Part shown: positions 8,004 through 17,647 of the stretch, piece by piece
Position numbering within the stretch: the stretch's first letter is position 1
How the letters are laid out: each line of letters begins with the position of its first letter
NCBI GenBank assembly: GCA_031256515.1
Contig: JAIRQL010000015.1
Span: 1-37,853, forward strand
Direction: 5' to 3'
Length of the DNA: 37,853 nt
Source of the DNA: Alphaproteobacteria bacterium
GTDB lineage: Bacteria > Pseudomonadota > Alphaproteobacteria > WRAU01 > Hepatincolaceae
Made by a program: the position numbers and the translations under genes
The notes under the pieces: model-generated
What the model was told of the DNA's origin: nothing
Database searches by the model: none
What the model saw: the letters and a program-made list of their open reading frames with translations, nothing else

Positions 8004-8939
8004 TTAAGCAATCCAAGTGCCATTTTTTCTATTTAAAGCCTCTTTTACTTTAGATAGTGAGGTAATTAGGGCTTTTCTGCCGATTTTAGATTTCACAAAA
8101 TTTTCGCAAGCTCTAATTTTTGGCAACATAGACCCAGCTGCAAATTGATTTTCTTTAGCATATTTATCTAAATCAGCTAAAGATACGTTATCTAAGGCTT
8201 GTTGATTTTCTTTACCATAGTTAATAAATACCTTATCTACTGCTGTTAAAATTATTAGAGTATCAGCATTAAGATTTTCTGCAAGTTTAGCTGAGGCAAA
8301 ATCTTTATCAATAACTGCAGCCACTCCTTTTAAAGAATTTTTACCATCTTTAACCACAGGAATTCCGCCACCACCACTAGCAATTACCACCACACCACTA
8401 TCAGATAGTTTTTTTATAGAATTAAGCTCTACAATATCAATAGGAAGTGGCGAAGCTACTACTCTTCTATAGCCCCTGCCTGCATCTTCTTTAATACTAT
8501 AGCCTTTTTCTTTAGCCAATAGTTCTGCTTCTGCTTTGGAATAAAAAGGTCCTATAGGTTTGGTCGGATTTTTAAAAGCCTCATCCTTTGCATCTACCAC
8601 TACTTGGGTAATTAAGCTAACTACATCTTTATTTATTCCTCTACTAAGAAGCTCTTCATGTAAGCTCTGTTGAATTTGATAGCCTATCATCCCTTGACTC
8701 ATTGCTCCGCAAACATCAAAAGGTAATACAGGAGTTAAATCTTTGCCTGCCTCGTTTTGTAGTAAAATTCTACCAACTTGCGGACCATTACCATGAGTAA
8801 TAATTAGCTCGTGTCCTTCCGAGATTAAATCTACCAAATGTGGAACATTAGACTGTATCACCTTAAGCTGATTTTCAGCAGTAGGTGAGCTGGTATCTTC
8901 TAAAGCATTACCACCAAGTGCAATTACTAATTTAGCCAT
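8004..8939 (-). CDS. arcC: Carbamate kinase (arginine deiminase pathway)
   Basis: The last step of the arginine deiminase route: transfers phosphate from carbamoyl phosphate to ADP, giving ATP, CO2 and ammonia in the cytoplasm. At 311 residues it has the normal length of the amino-acid-kinase-fold family. Diagnostic stretches are ALGGNALED at the N-terminus, THGNGPQVG, then GPFYS and VVASPLP, and GGGGIPVV. AGGAG lies 9 nt before the ATG. It is the last gene of arcA-arcB-transporter-arcC, 137 bp after the transporter gene, with a palindromic repeat in that gap. A TATAAT at 8976-8971 on the minus strand could give an internal promoter, but no good -35 accompanies it. Confidence 0.96.
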   Translation of the reverse strand: MAKLVIALGGNALEDTSSPTAENQLKVIQSNVPHLVDLISEGHELIITHGNGPQVGRILLQNEAGKDLTPVLPFDVCGAMSQGMIGYQIQQSLHEELLSRGINKDVVSLITQVVVDAKDEAFKNPTKPIGPFYSKAEAELLAKEKGYSIKEDAGRGYRRVVASPLPIDIVELNSIKKLSDSGVVVIASGGGGIPVVKDGKNSLKGVAAVIDKDFASAKLAENLNADTLIILTAVDKVFINYGKENQQALDNVSLADLDKYAKENQFAAGSMLPKIRACENFVKSKIGRKALITSLSKVKEALNRKNGTWIA

Positions 8940-8979
8940 TTTTTATTCTCCTTTTGTTAGTTTTGATTTTATTATAAAG

Positions 8980-9069
8980 ATAAATAACTTGGAATTTATG
9001 TGTTGGAACTTTATCATGCAGTGTATGAGTATACATAAGGGATAAAATTCCAACACAGAAAACCAAGAT
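8980..9069. repeat. Palindromic intergenic element E1
   Basis: Arms 8999-9015 (TGTGTTGGAACTTTATC) and 9041-9057 pair at 16 of 17 positions. A partly paired outer layer (CTTGG / CCAAG) extends it to about 8980-9069. The loop holds the core AGTGTATGAGTATACAT, which is shared with the other palindromic elements in this window although the arms are unrelated in sequence. It lies inside the arc operon between the transporter gene and arcC. Confidence 0.75.
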
Positions 9070-9076
9070 ATTTAAT

Positions 9077-10462
9077 TTACAAACCCATTATCGCTACAAC
9101 AATTACTAATACCACTAAAATTACAAGAAGTGGATACACAAACTTAAGCCAATCTATCCATGTAATTTTTGCCATAGCAATTGCTGCCATCAATACCCCT
9201 GCAGTTGGAGTTATTAAATTAACTACTCCACTAGCACCTTGATATAAAATTACAATTACTTCTCTTGGAACATTAAATAAATCGCCCAGTGGAGCCATAA
9301 TTGGCATGGTTAAAGCTGCATGTCCTGAAGATGATGGCACAAGGAAAGCAATACAAATTTGTACGAATTCATTTAAGATTACAAACCAAATTCTTGATAA
9401 ATCTGCCAAGAAGTTAGCTGCTCCGTTTAGAATTGTATCTAAAATCATCCCTTCGTTAGCTACTACTACAATTGCTCTAGATAGCCCAATAACTAAGGCT
9501 GCACTAAGTAAATCTTTCGCTCCATCTATGAAAGAATCCCAGAAGGTATTATTGTCTATTTTGGCAATTAGTCCTGCAATTATAGCTAAGGCAAGGAATA
9601 ACATAGTAATTTCAGACATCCACCAGCCCATTTGCACGATGGCATAAACCATGAAAATAATAGAAGCAAATAGTAATACTAGAATTATTTTATGAGCAGT
9701 AGAGAAAATTTCTTTATTAACATTACTATTACTACCCTCAGAAGCAAAGGCTTTTAAATGTTCTTCTCTTCTGTAATAAACTATAGACTTAGTTGGGTCT
9801 TTTTTGATTCTAACAGCATACCATAGTACATAAGCACAAGATAAAATCACCCCTACTACATACATAACTACCCGTAAACTAAAACCATCTTGAATAGATA
9901 TTCCAGCAATAGCACTAGCAATTCCTGTAGCAAAAGGATTTACTGTTGACCCAAAATTACCAATCCCTGCTCCTAAAATAATAACCGCTATCCCAATTAT
10001 AGGATCAAAACCTAGTGCGACCATCAGCGGGATAGTTATCATGAAAAAAGGTAGGGTTTCTTCCCACATCCCTGTGGTTGTGCCTCCGATAGAAAATAGT
10101 ATCATTAATATAGGAATTACTAATTTTTCTTTAGAGCCAAATTTTCTTATGGCTTGATTTAACCCGCTTTCTATAGCTCCAGTTTTAATAATTACACCAT
10201 AAGCACCACCTACGATTAACACGAAAGCTATAACCTCAGCAGCTTCTATGATTCCTTTAGAAAAAGAGGTTAAAACCGATTCTATTCCTTGTGGATTACT
10301 ATCTACAGCTTTAAAGGTTCCGGCTACGACTAGTTCCCTATCGGTAGCTTTATCAAACTTTCTATCAAACTGACCAGCTGGCAATATCCAAGTTAAAATT
10401 GCCACAATAATAATTAAACCAAAGATAATCGTAAAGGCATGGGGTATTCTTGTTTTTATCAT
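9077..10462 (-). CDS. YfcC-family transporter, probable arginine/ornithine exchanger
   Basis: A 461-residue inner-membrane protein with about a dozen hydrophobic segments. It starts MIKTRIPHAFTIIFGLI and contains TWILPAGQFDR, GGTTTGMWEETLPFF and LVPSSSGHAALTMPIM, which are hallmarks of the YfcC/DcuC-like family (C4-dicarboxylate anaerobic carrier superfamily). Members encoded beside arginine deiminase genes in spirochaetes and some Gram-positives are regarded as arginine-ornithine antiporters. Its position between arcB and arcC makes that the best reading here, filling the role of the unrelated ArcD. Substrate is inferred from context only. AAAGGGA lies a few bases before the ATG. Confidence 0.88.
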   Translation of the reverse strand: MIKTRIPHAFTIIFGLIIIVAILTWILPAGQFDRKFDKATDRELVVAGTFKAVDSNPQGIESVLTSFSKGIIEAAEVIAFVLIVGGAYGVIIKTGAIESGLNQAIRKFGSKEKLVIPILMILFSIGGTTTGMWEETLPFFMITIPLMVALGFDPIIGIAVIILGAGIGNFGSTVNPFATGIASAIAGISIQDGFSLRVVMYVVGVILSCAYVLWYAVRIKKDPTKSIVYYRREEHLKAFASEGSNSNVNKEIFSTAHKIILVLLFASIIFMVYAIVQMGWWMSEITMLFLALAIIAGLIAKIDNNTFWDSFIDGAKDLLSAALVIGLSRAIVVVANEGMILDTILNGAANFLADLSRIWFVILNEFVQICIAFLVPSSSGHAALTMPIMAPLGDLFNVPREVIVILYQGASGVVNLITPTAGVLMAAIAMAKITWIDWLKFVYPLLVILVVLVIVVAIMGL

Positions 10463-10530
10463 TTTTAGTCCCTTTTTGTTTTTAGTTAATCAGTAGTTTA
10501 AAACTTTTCATACTTTCTAGTTTTTAGAGG

Positions 10531-10689
10531 TTTTGATAGTTTGAGGTTTCATATAGAAATCCAAAATATTAAAATCCCTATAAAGTTTTGAGGATTTTTT
10601 GCTTTTATATTCGTAGTCTCTACTCCGTAGTGTATGATTAATACATGAGAAGCAGAGACTATGAATAGAGAACAAAAAAGACCAAAACT
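10531..10689. repeat. Duplicated palindromic block, copy A (E3 'empty' site plus E2)
   Basis: Bases 10531-10574 form a short imperfect palindrome around CATA (TTTTGATAGTTTGAGGTTT paired with AAATCCAAAATATTAAAA). Bases 10584-10689 form a second, long palindrome (E2) with outer arms AGTTTTG...AAAACT, a middle stem TAGTCTCT/AGAGACTA, and the shared core AGTGTATGATTAATACATGA. Bases 10551-10689 match 10775-10913 at 138 of 139 positions. The block fills the gap before the transporter gene. Confidence 0.85.
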
Positions 10690-10700
10690 ACAATTTCAGA

Positions 10701-10913
10701 TTTTGATAGTTTGAGGTTTATATATGGAGTTTTTTCAGCGAAGTGTATTAAAATACACGAATTGGAAAAATTCCATATAGAAATCCAAAATATTAAAATC
10801 CCTATAAAGTTTTGAGGATTTTTTGCTTTTATATTCGTAGTCTCTACTCCGTAGTGTATGATTAATACATGAGGAGCAGAGACTATGAATAGAGAACAAA
10901 AAAGACCAAAACT
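10701..10913. repeat. Duplicated palindromic block, copy B (E3 'filled' site plus E4)
   Basis: This is the same block as copy A, but a 54-bp hairpin (10720-10773) sits where copy A has only GAGGTTT-CATATAG. The extra hairpin has a stem built from TATATGGAG-like and TCCATATA arms and the apical core GAAGTGTATTAAAATACACGAA. E4 (10808-10913) differs from E2 by one base, which restores a C-G pair in its stem. The block ends exactly at the stop codon of arcB. Confidence 0.85.
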
Positions 10914-11899
10914 TATTCTCCTAGTGTGGCAACCATGACCGCCTTAATAGTATGAAGACGATTCTCAGCTTCATCAAAAACCACAGAATTTTTGCTTTCA
11001 AAAACATCATCGGTAACTTCCATACCATTTAACCCATATTTATCAAAAATATCTTTACCAATAGTGGTATTTAAATCATGGAAAGCTGGCAAACAATGTA
11101 AAAAGATAGCATTAGGCTTAGCATAGCCCATAAGTTTAGCATTTACTTGGTATGGTTTCAACAAATTAATCCGTTCTTCCCAATTGGTTTCACCCATAGA
11201 TACCCAAACATCTGTATATACGGCATCGGCATCTTTAACTGCTTCTTCTACATTAGAGGTAATAGTAATTTTTGCTCCGCTTTCTTTAGCTAATTCTTGA
11301 GCTTTTTTCACATAGTAATCATGTGGAAATAAAGATTTATCTGTGGCGATTCTAAAATCTAAACCCATCATTGCTGAACCTATAAGTAATGAATTTGCCA
11401 TATTGCTACGACCATCACCAGCAAATACTAGTTTAACTCCGGCTAGCTTACCTTTATGTTCTTCTATAGTTAGGAAATCTGCCAAAATTTGGGTTGGATG
11501 AGCTTCATCAGTCAGTCCATTCCATACCGGCACATTAGAATACCTTGCTAAATCTTCTACGGCTTGTTGTGAAAAACCTCTAAACTGAATACCATCATAC
11601 ATTCTACCTAATACTCTGGCAGTATCAGCAACCGATTCTTTTTTACCAAATTGCGAGCCACTTGGTCCTAAGTAGGTTACATGAGCCCCTTGATCGTAAG
11701 CTCCTACCTCAAAGGCACAACGGGTTCTTGTTGAGTCTTTCTCAAAAATTAAACAAATATTTTTACCTTTTAATTTTTGTTGTTCTACCCCTGCATATTT
11801 TGCCCTTTTTAAATCACGAGACAAATCTAATAAGTATCTAATATCTTTTTGGGTAAAATCTTCTAATTTTAAAAAACTTCTATTTCTTAGATTATACAT
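10913..11899 (-). CDS. arcB: Ornithine carbamoyltransferase, catabolic type
   Basis: In the arginine deiminase pathway this enzyme splits citrulline with phosphate into ornithine and carbamoyl phosphate, the substrate of ArcC. At 328 residues the family motifs are all present: STRTR (56-60) for carbamoyl phosphate binding, HPTQ (134-137), DVWVSMG (230-236) for ornithine, and HCLP (268-271). The stretch [14 protein letters not shown] is characteristic of the long catabolic/anabolic OTC class commonly found in arc operons. There is no arginine-biosynthesis gene nearby, so a catabolic role is favoured. It follows arcA by 104 bp, a gap holding a decayed palindrome, and its stop codon abuts repeat copy B. 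Confidence 0.96.
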   Translation of the reverse strand: MYNLRNRSFLKLEDFTQKDIRYLLDLSRDLKRAKYAGVEQQKLKGKNICLIFEKDSTRTRCAFEVGAYDQGAHVTYLGPSGSQFGKKESVADTARVLGRMYDGIQFRGFSQQAVEDLARYSNVPVWNGLTDEAHPTQILADFLTIEEHKGKLAGVKLVFAGDGRSNMANSLLIGSAMMGLDFRIATDKSLFPHDYYVKKAQELAKESGAKITITSNVEEAVKDADAVYTDVWVSMGETNWEERINLLKPYQVNAKLMGYAKPNAIFLHCLPAFHDLNTTIGKDIFDKYGLNGMEVTDDVFESKNSVVFDEAENRLHTIKAVMVATLGE

Positions 11900-11933
11900 T
11901 TTGCTTCTCCTATTTCATTATTATATCTTTTAT

Positions 11934-11999
11934 GAGGTTTTAGAAAGTTTGAATTTAGGTGATATATCCACAGCTCTAAACTCAAAAAATCAAAATCCA
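11934..11999. repeat. Probable decayed palindromic element between arcA and arcB
   Basis: GAGGTTTTAGAAAGTTTGAA on the left and CTCTAAACTCAAAAAATC on the right resemble the outer ends of the other elements (GATAGTTTGAGGTTT and ATAGAAACTCAAAATATC) and pair imperfectly with each other. The centre GTGATATATCCAC is short and lacks the full apical core. I read it as a degenerate or core-less member; the match is by eye. Confidence 0.5.
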
Positions 12000-12003
12000 T
12001 TTC

Positions 12004-13239
12004 TTACTTAACTGATTCCCTTAACAGTGGCATAGACATACATCTAGGTCCTCCCCTACCTCTGCTTAGTTCTGAGGAAGGTACTTCGTGGACTTTAATC
12101 CCCTGCTCTTTTAATATCCTATTAGTAATATGATTACGGTTATAAACAACCACCTCACCTGGAGCCACAGCTAAAGTATTAGTGCCATCATTCCATTGTT
12201 CACGGGCAGCATGGACAGGGTGAGCCCCCGCACATTCTATTAAAGTTATACTACTTAACCCTAAGGCTTCTTTTAGAGTATCTTCTAAGGTAGAGTTTTG
12301 TTTTTTAACAGTAATACCATATTGAGCATTAGGGTCTTTTTCCATTTTATAAACTACAAGTGGTCCTTTAATTTCTGGGTGGATTGTGAATTTATCTTTA
12401 TCTATATGAGTAAACACGGTATCTAAGTGCATAAAACTTCTGGTTTCTGGAATTTGTAAAGCAAGGATAGTTTTAAAGCTAGTATTACTTGCAAAAATAT
12501 CACGAGCAAGTTTGTCTATGGCTCTACTTTCGGTTCTTTCTGAAATACCAACTGCTAAAACAGTATCGTTTAATATTAAAACATCACCACCTTCAATTGA
12601 GAAATCACGATGTCTTTTATAGTAAAGTGGCACACTATTATTACCATACTCAGGATGGTGTTTAAAAATTAAATCAGCAAAAAGTGTTTCTCTTGCCCGA
12701 ACATCAGTCCGCATTTTATGGATAGAAACTCCATTCCCGATGCTAGCAAATGGGTCTCTGGTAAAAATTAGATTAGGCATTGGGTCAGTCATAAATGGAT
12801 AGCTTTTATTAACCATTGATCCAAGTGAATAAGTTTTATAATTTGGCAGCTCGTATTTATAAATACCTGCCATCATTTTTAGTACCATATCTTTGGCTGG
12901 CATATCTAATAAGAATTTCTTTAGAGCTTCTTTTTGCGATTCGCTTCTTATACCAGCTTCAAAAATAAAATCATCGGTAAATTTTTCTTTAATTTGTGTA
13001 GATGCAAAAGATTCTACGGCTAGATCCTCTAGGTAAACAACTTCAACACCTAAGCTCTTAAGAGTTTTAGCAAATTCATCGTGTTCTTCTCTAGCAATTT
13101 TTAAGTATGGGATATCATCAAATAAAAGTTTTGGTAATAAAGCGGGGGTTAGGTTTTCTACCTCTTCGCCTGGTCTTTTTAATAGAACTTTTTTTAGTTT
13201 TCCAATTTCAGAAAATACATTGATTTTACTATCTGGCAT
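12004..13239 (-). CDS. arcA: Arginine deiminase
   Basis: Hydrolyses arginine to citrulline and ammonia, the first step of the pathway. The protein has 411 residues, the usual length. The catalytic cysteine is Cys400 in GGPRCMSMPLLRE; FTRDPF, EGGDV and the GAHPVHAAREQW region supply the other conserved active-site residues of the guanidino-group-modifying fold. The N-terminus INVFSEIGKLKKVLLKRPG is typical. A very strong AGGAGGG lies 4 nt before the ATG. It is the first gene of the arc operon, about 260 nt downstream of a perfect sigma-70 promoter. Upstream lie a pseudogene remnant and ligA. Confidence 0.97.
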   Translation of the reverse strand: MPDSKINVFSEIGKLKKVLLKRPGEEVENLTPALLPKLLFDDIPYLKIAREEHDEFAKTLKSLGVEVVYLEDLAVESFASTQIKEKFTDDFIFEAGIRSESQKEALKKFLLDMPAKDMVLKMMAGIYKYELPNYKTYSLGSMVNKSYPFMTDPMPNLIFTRDPFASIGNGVSIHKMRTDVRARETLFADLIFKHHPEYGNNSVPLYYKRHRDFSIEGGDVLILNDTVLAVGISERTESRAIDKLARDIFASNTSFKTILALQIPETRSFMHLDTVFTHIDKDKFTIHPEIKGPLVVYKMEKDPNAQYGITVKKQNSTLEDTLKEALGLSSITLIECAGAHPVHAAREQWNDGTNTLAVAPGEVVVYNRNHITNRILKEQGIKVHEVPSSELSRGRGGPRCMSMPLLRESVK

Positions 13240-13505
13240 TATACCCTCCTATTTATTATTTTAATTAGTTTATATTTTATCAAAAAAATATATTGAAAAT
13301 AACCCTAAAGTAGTAAAAAACTAAATAATATCAAAAAGTATAGTAATTCTCTACTCTTAAACTCCGCAATTTTATGCTAATTTTTTATATTTGATTTTCA
13401 AAATATAAAATCTTGTTGTTTAATTATAGTATTTTTCTAAAAATATTTTTGCATTGCAGAATTCTAATTAAGGTCTTTTTCTTTTTTCATACTTAATATG
13501 CCTTT
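13240..13505 (-). other. Long AT-rich 5' leader of the arc operon
   Basis: If transcription starts near 13499, the arcA mRNA carries about 260 nt of leader. It holds an exact 10-bp inverted repeat, TTTTATATTT / AAATATAAAA (13383-13392 and 13401-13410, 8-nt loop), without a T-tract. A possible 8-codon ORF (13490-13464, MKKEKDLN) has no ribosome binding site. I do not recognise a known riboswitch. Confidence 0.45.
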
Positions 13506-13534
13506 ATTATACATTAAATACATGTTGCTGTCAA
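13506..13534 (-). promoter_or_regulatory. Perfect consensus sigma-70 promoter upstream of arcA
   Basis: On the minus strand TTGACA (13534-13529) and TATAAT (13511-13506) are both exact consensus, with the optimal 17-bp spacer. Transcription would start near 13499 and run toward arcA. It is by far the best promoter match seen in the window. Confidence 0.85.
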
Positions 13535-13585
13535 TGAAATAACAATATATTTTAAACTTTAGAGCTATTGTAGGATGGTAATTAG

Positions 13586-13819
13586 CATTGCTTATCAATT
13601 AAAATAGGAGCATATTATACTTTAACTAGTAATATTGATGTTATCATAAATTATTTTTACATTAATATAATGAATAGTTCTATTAAAGAAAGTAATTACG
13701 CTTTTGAAAATAATATCCAATCTATTGATTTTGGGATTAGATATAATCTTTTTAATAGTAGTGCAGATTACGGCTATAAAAATATCTTTGGAGAAAGTTA
13801 TGAAACTATTTTTAGATAA
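13586..13819 (+). pseudogene. Remnant of an outer-membrane beta-barrel protein gene
   Basis: Between a stop at 13583-13585 and the stop at 13817-13819 an open frame of 77 codons reads IKIGAYYTLTSNIDVIINY...QSIDFGIRYNLF. Alternating polar and hydrophobic strands ending in a GIRYNLF-type strand look like the last hairpin of an 8-stranded OmpA/Omp25-like barrel, where mature proteins usually end in an aromatic residue. There is no plausible 5' part: an in-frame ATG occurs only at 13670, without a ribosome binding site, and the upstream frames are broken. About 18 extra codons follow the expected C-terminus. I interpret it as a decayed 3' fragment. A short real gene starting at 13670 (49 residues) is possible but unlikely. 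Confidence 0.5.
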
Positions 13820-13864
13820 ACTTTAAAAAGATTCTTTTAAAATAATAATTAAAAAAAATTTTAG

Positions 13865-15955
<2,091 letters not shown>

Positions 15956-17632
15956 CTACTCTTGATTTAATAAGGCTTTAGCGGTGGCTATGGCTTGTGG
16001 AGTTATTACCTCGCCCGAGAGCATTCTAGCTATTTCTTGGATTCTTTCATCGTTATTTAAAAGAATCAACTTACTTAAAACTTCATCGTTAATTATTTCT
16101 TTTAAAACCTTATAATGATGATTACCACTAGCAGCCACTTGGTGCGAATGGGTTACCACAATAGTTTGAATATTTTGCGATAAATATAAAAGGCGACGAC
16201 CAATAGATTCCGCAACTTCCCCACCCACACCTATATCTATTTCATCTAAAATAATAGTGTTGATAATATCAACCTCTGCGAGAACGATTTTTAAAGCTAG
16301 CATAAAGCGAGCCATTTCGCCGCCGGATGCTATTTTGTTTAAATCGCCCCAATCTGCCCCTTTATTAGTTTTTACTTTAAAGGTGATTTTATCTATACCG
16401 AATTCACCCTCATTTTCTTTTTCTACTAAAGTAAAAAATTCTGCCGATTGCAGTTTTAAAAAAGCTAGCTCAGCATTAACTTTGGTATCAACTATTTTTG
16501 CAGACCCAACCCTTTTTTGCGAAAGCTGATTGGCAAAATCTAGGAATATTCTATATTTTTCTTCGCTTTCGTGTTTAATATTATCTATTAAATTTTCACC
16601 TAAACTTAAAGTAGCTAATTTTTGCGAGAACTCTTCTTTAAGGTTTGGTAAATCTTCGCTTAATATCTTATGCTTTTTAGCAAGGCTTCGTAGATCTAAG
16701 ATTCGTTCTTCTATGGCTGATAATTCACTTTCATTAAAATCTAGGGAATCTTTAAAATCTTCTAAAGATTCTATAGATTCATTAAGTTTAGTATAGCTAT
16801 TATCAAAGCTATCTATAAGTTTATCTACCTCAGGATTTTCATTAAGAAGGTTTTTAATATTTTCAAGTAGCCTCATAGATTTATGCAAATTACTTAGCAT
16901 ATCTGTGCCACGAATATTTTTATCTATATCTTGTAAGCTATTAAGAATCTTTTTGCCATTTTGCATAAGATGTTTTTTTTCTAAAAGAGCTTTTTCCTCG
17001 TTTTCTTTAGGGTTTAACTCTACTAGCTCATGCAGGGCATATTCTATATATTCTTTTTCTTTTTGTAGCTCAGCAATCTCGGATAGTTTTTTTTCTAAAT
17101 TTTGTTTAGATTCCTTATACTCATTCCAAGATTCCGCAACTTTTTCAAGTAAAGTTTTGTCTAAAATAAAACTATCAAGAATTTCTCGGTGTTGGCTAGG
17201 ATTCATTAACCGTTGATTATCAAACTGTCCGTGAATATCAATTAAGGTAGCCGAAAGTTGTCTTAAAAAATTAATGCTTACTGGAGTATCGTTAATAAAA
17301 CTTTTAGATTTACCGTCGCTAGAAATTACCCTTCTTAGAATAATTTCTTCGTTGATTTCTTCTTCAAAAACAAAACCGATAGAGTTATCTTTTAGTAGTT
17401 CAATAGATTTATGAGATTTACTTACCTCAAAACAAGCTACTACCTCTGCTTCGGTTGAACCTTTGCGAATGAGATTATAATTAGCCCGTTCTCCTAGTGC
17501 TAGCGATAGAGAATCTAAAAGAATACTTTTACCAGCCCCTGTTTCACCACTAAAAACACTAAAGCCATTAAAGAAATTAATAGTAATGTCTTTGATTAGT
17601 ACAATATTTTTTATATGCAGACTTTTAAGCAT
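15956..17632 (-). CDS. recN: DNA repair protein RecN
   Basis: An SMC-like ATPase acting in recombinational double-strand-break repair. The Walker A motif GETGAGKS is at residues 29-36 after the typical start MLKSLHIKNIVLIKD. A long Glu/Lys/Leu-rich coiled-coil region occupies roughly 155-365. The C-terminal ATPase half has the ABC signature-like ASGGEMARFMLALK and a Walker B IILDEIDIGVGGEVAE. At 558 residues the length is normal. It sits between bamD (15 bp upstream) and ligA (6 bp downstream) in the same direction. No LexA box was identified. Confidence 0.96.
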   Translation of the reverse strand: MLKSLHIKNIVLIKDITINFFNGFSVFSGETGAGKSILLDSLSLALGERANYNLIRKGSTEAEVVACFEVSKSHKSIELLKDNSIGFVFEEEINEEIILRRVISSDGKSKSFINDTPVSINFLRQLSATLIDIHGQFDNQRLMNPSQHREILDSFILDKTLLEKVAESWNEYKESKQNLEKKLSEIAELQKEKEYIEYALHELVELNPKENEEKALLEKKHLMQNGKKILNSLQDIDKNIRGTDMLSNLHKSMRLLENIKNLLNENPEVDKLIDSFDNSYTKLNESIESLEDFKDSLDFNESELSAIEERILDLRSLAKKHKILSEDLPNLKEEFSQKLATLSLGENLIDNIKHESEEKYRIFLDFANQLSQKRVGSAKIVDTKVNAELAFLKLQSAEFFTLVEKENEGEFGIDKITFKVKTNKGADWGDLNKIASGGEMARFMLALKIVLAEVDIINTIILDEIDIGVGGEVAESIGRRLLYLSQNIQTIVVTHSHQVAASGNHHYKVLKEIINDEVLSKLILLNNDERIQEIARMLSGEVITPQAIATAKALLNQE

Positions 17633-17647
17633 ACTCTTTTTACAGGT

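Noticed and set aside
8971-8976. Internal promoter before arcC
   Set aside because: The TATAAT is exact but no acceptable -35 is found at 16-18 bp in this AT-rich gap; kept only as a remark in the arcC entry.
10531-10913. Insertion sequence or classical MITE
   Set aside because: No transposase, no clear terminal repeats with target duplication, and the arms differ between elements; the structured palindrome reading fits better.
13464-13490. Regulatory leader peptide MKKEKDLN upstream of arcA
   Set aside because: It has no ribosome binding site, starts about 10 nt from the predicted transcript start, and has no arginine codons that would suggest attenuation.
13820-13864. Terminator after ligA
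   Set aside because: TTTAAAA/TTTTAAA is a weak AT dyad, and the T-rich stretch lies before it in the direction of transcription, not after it.
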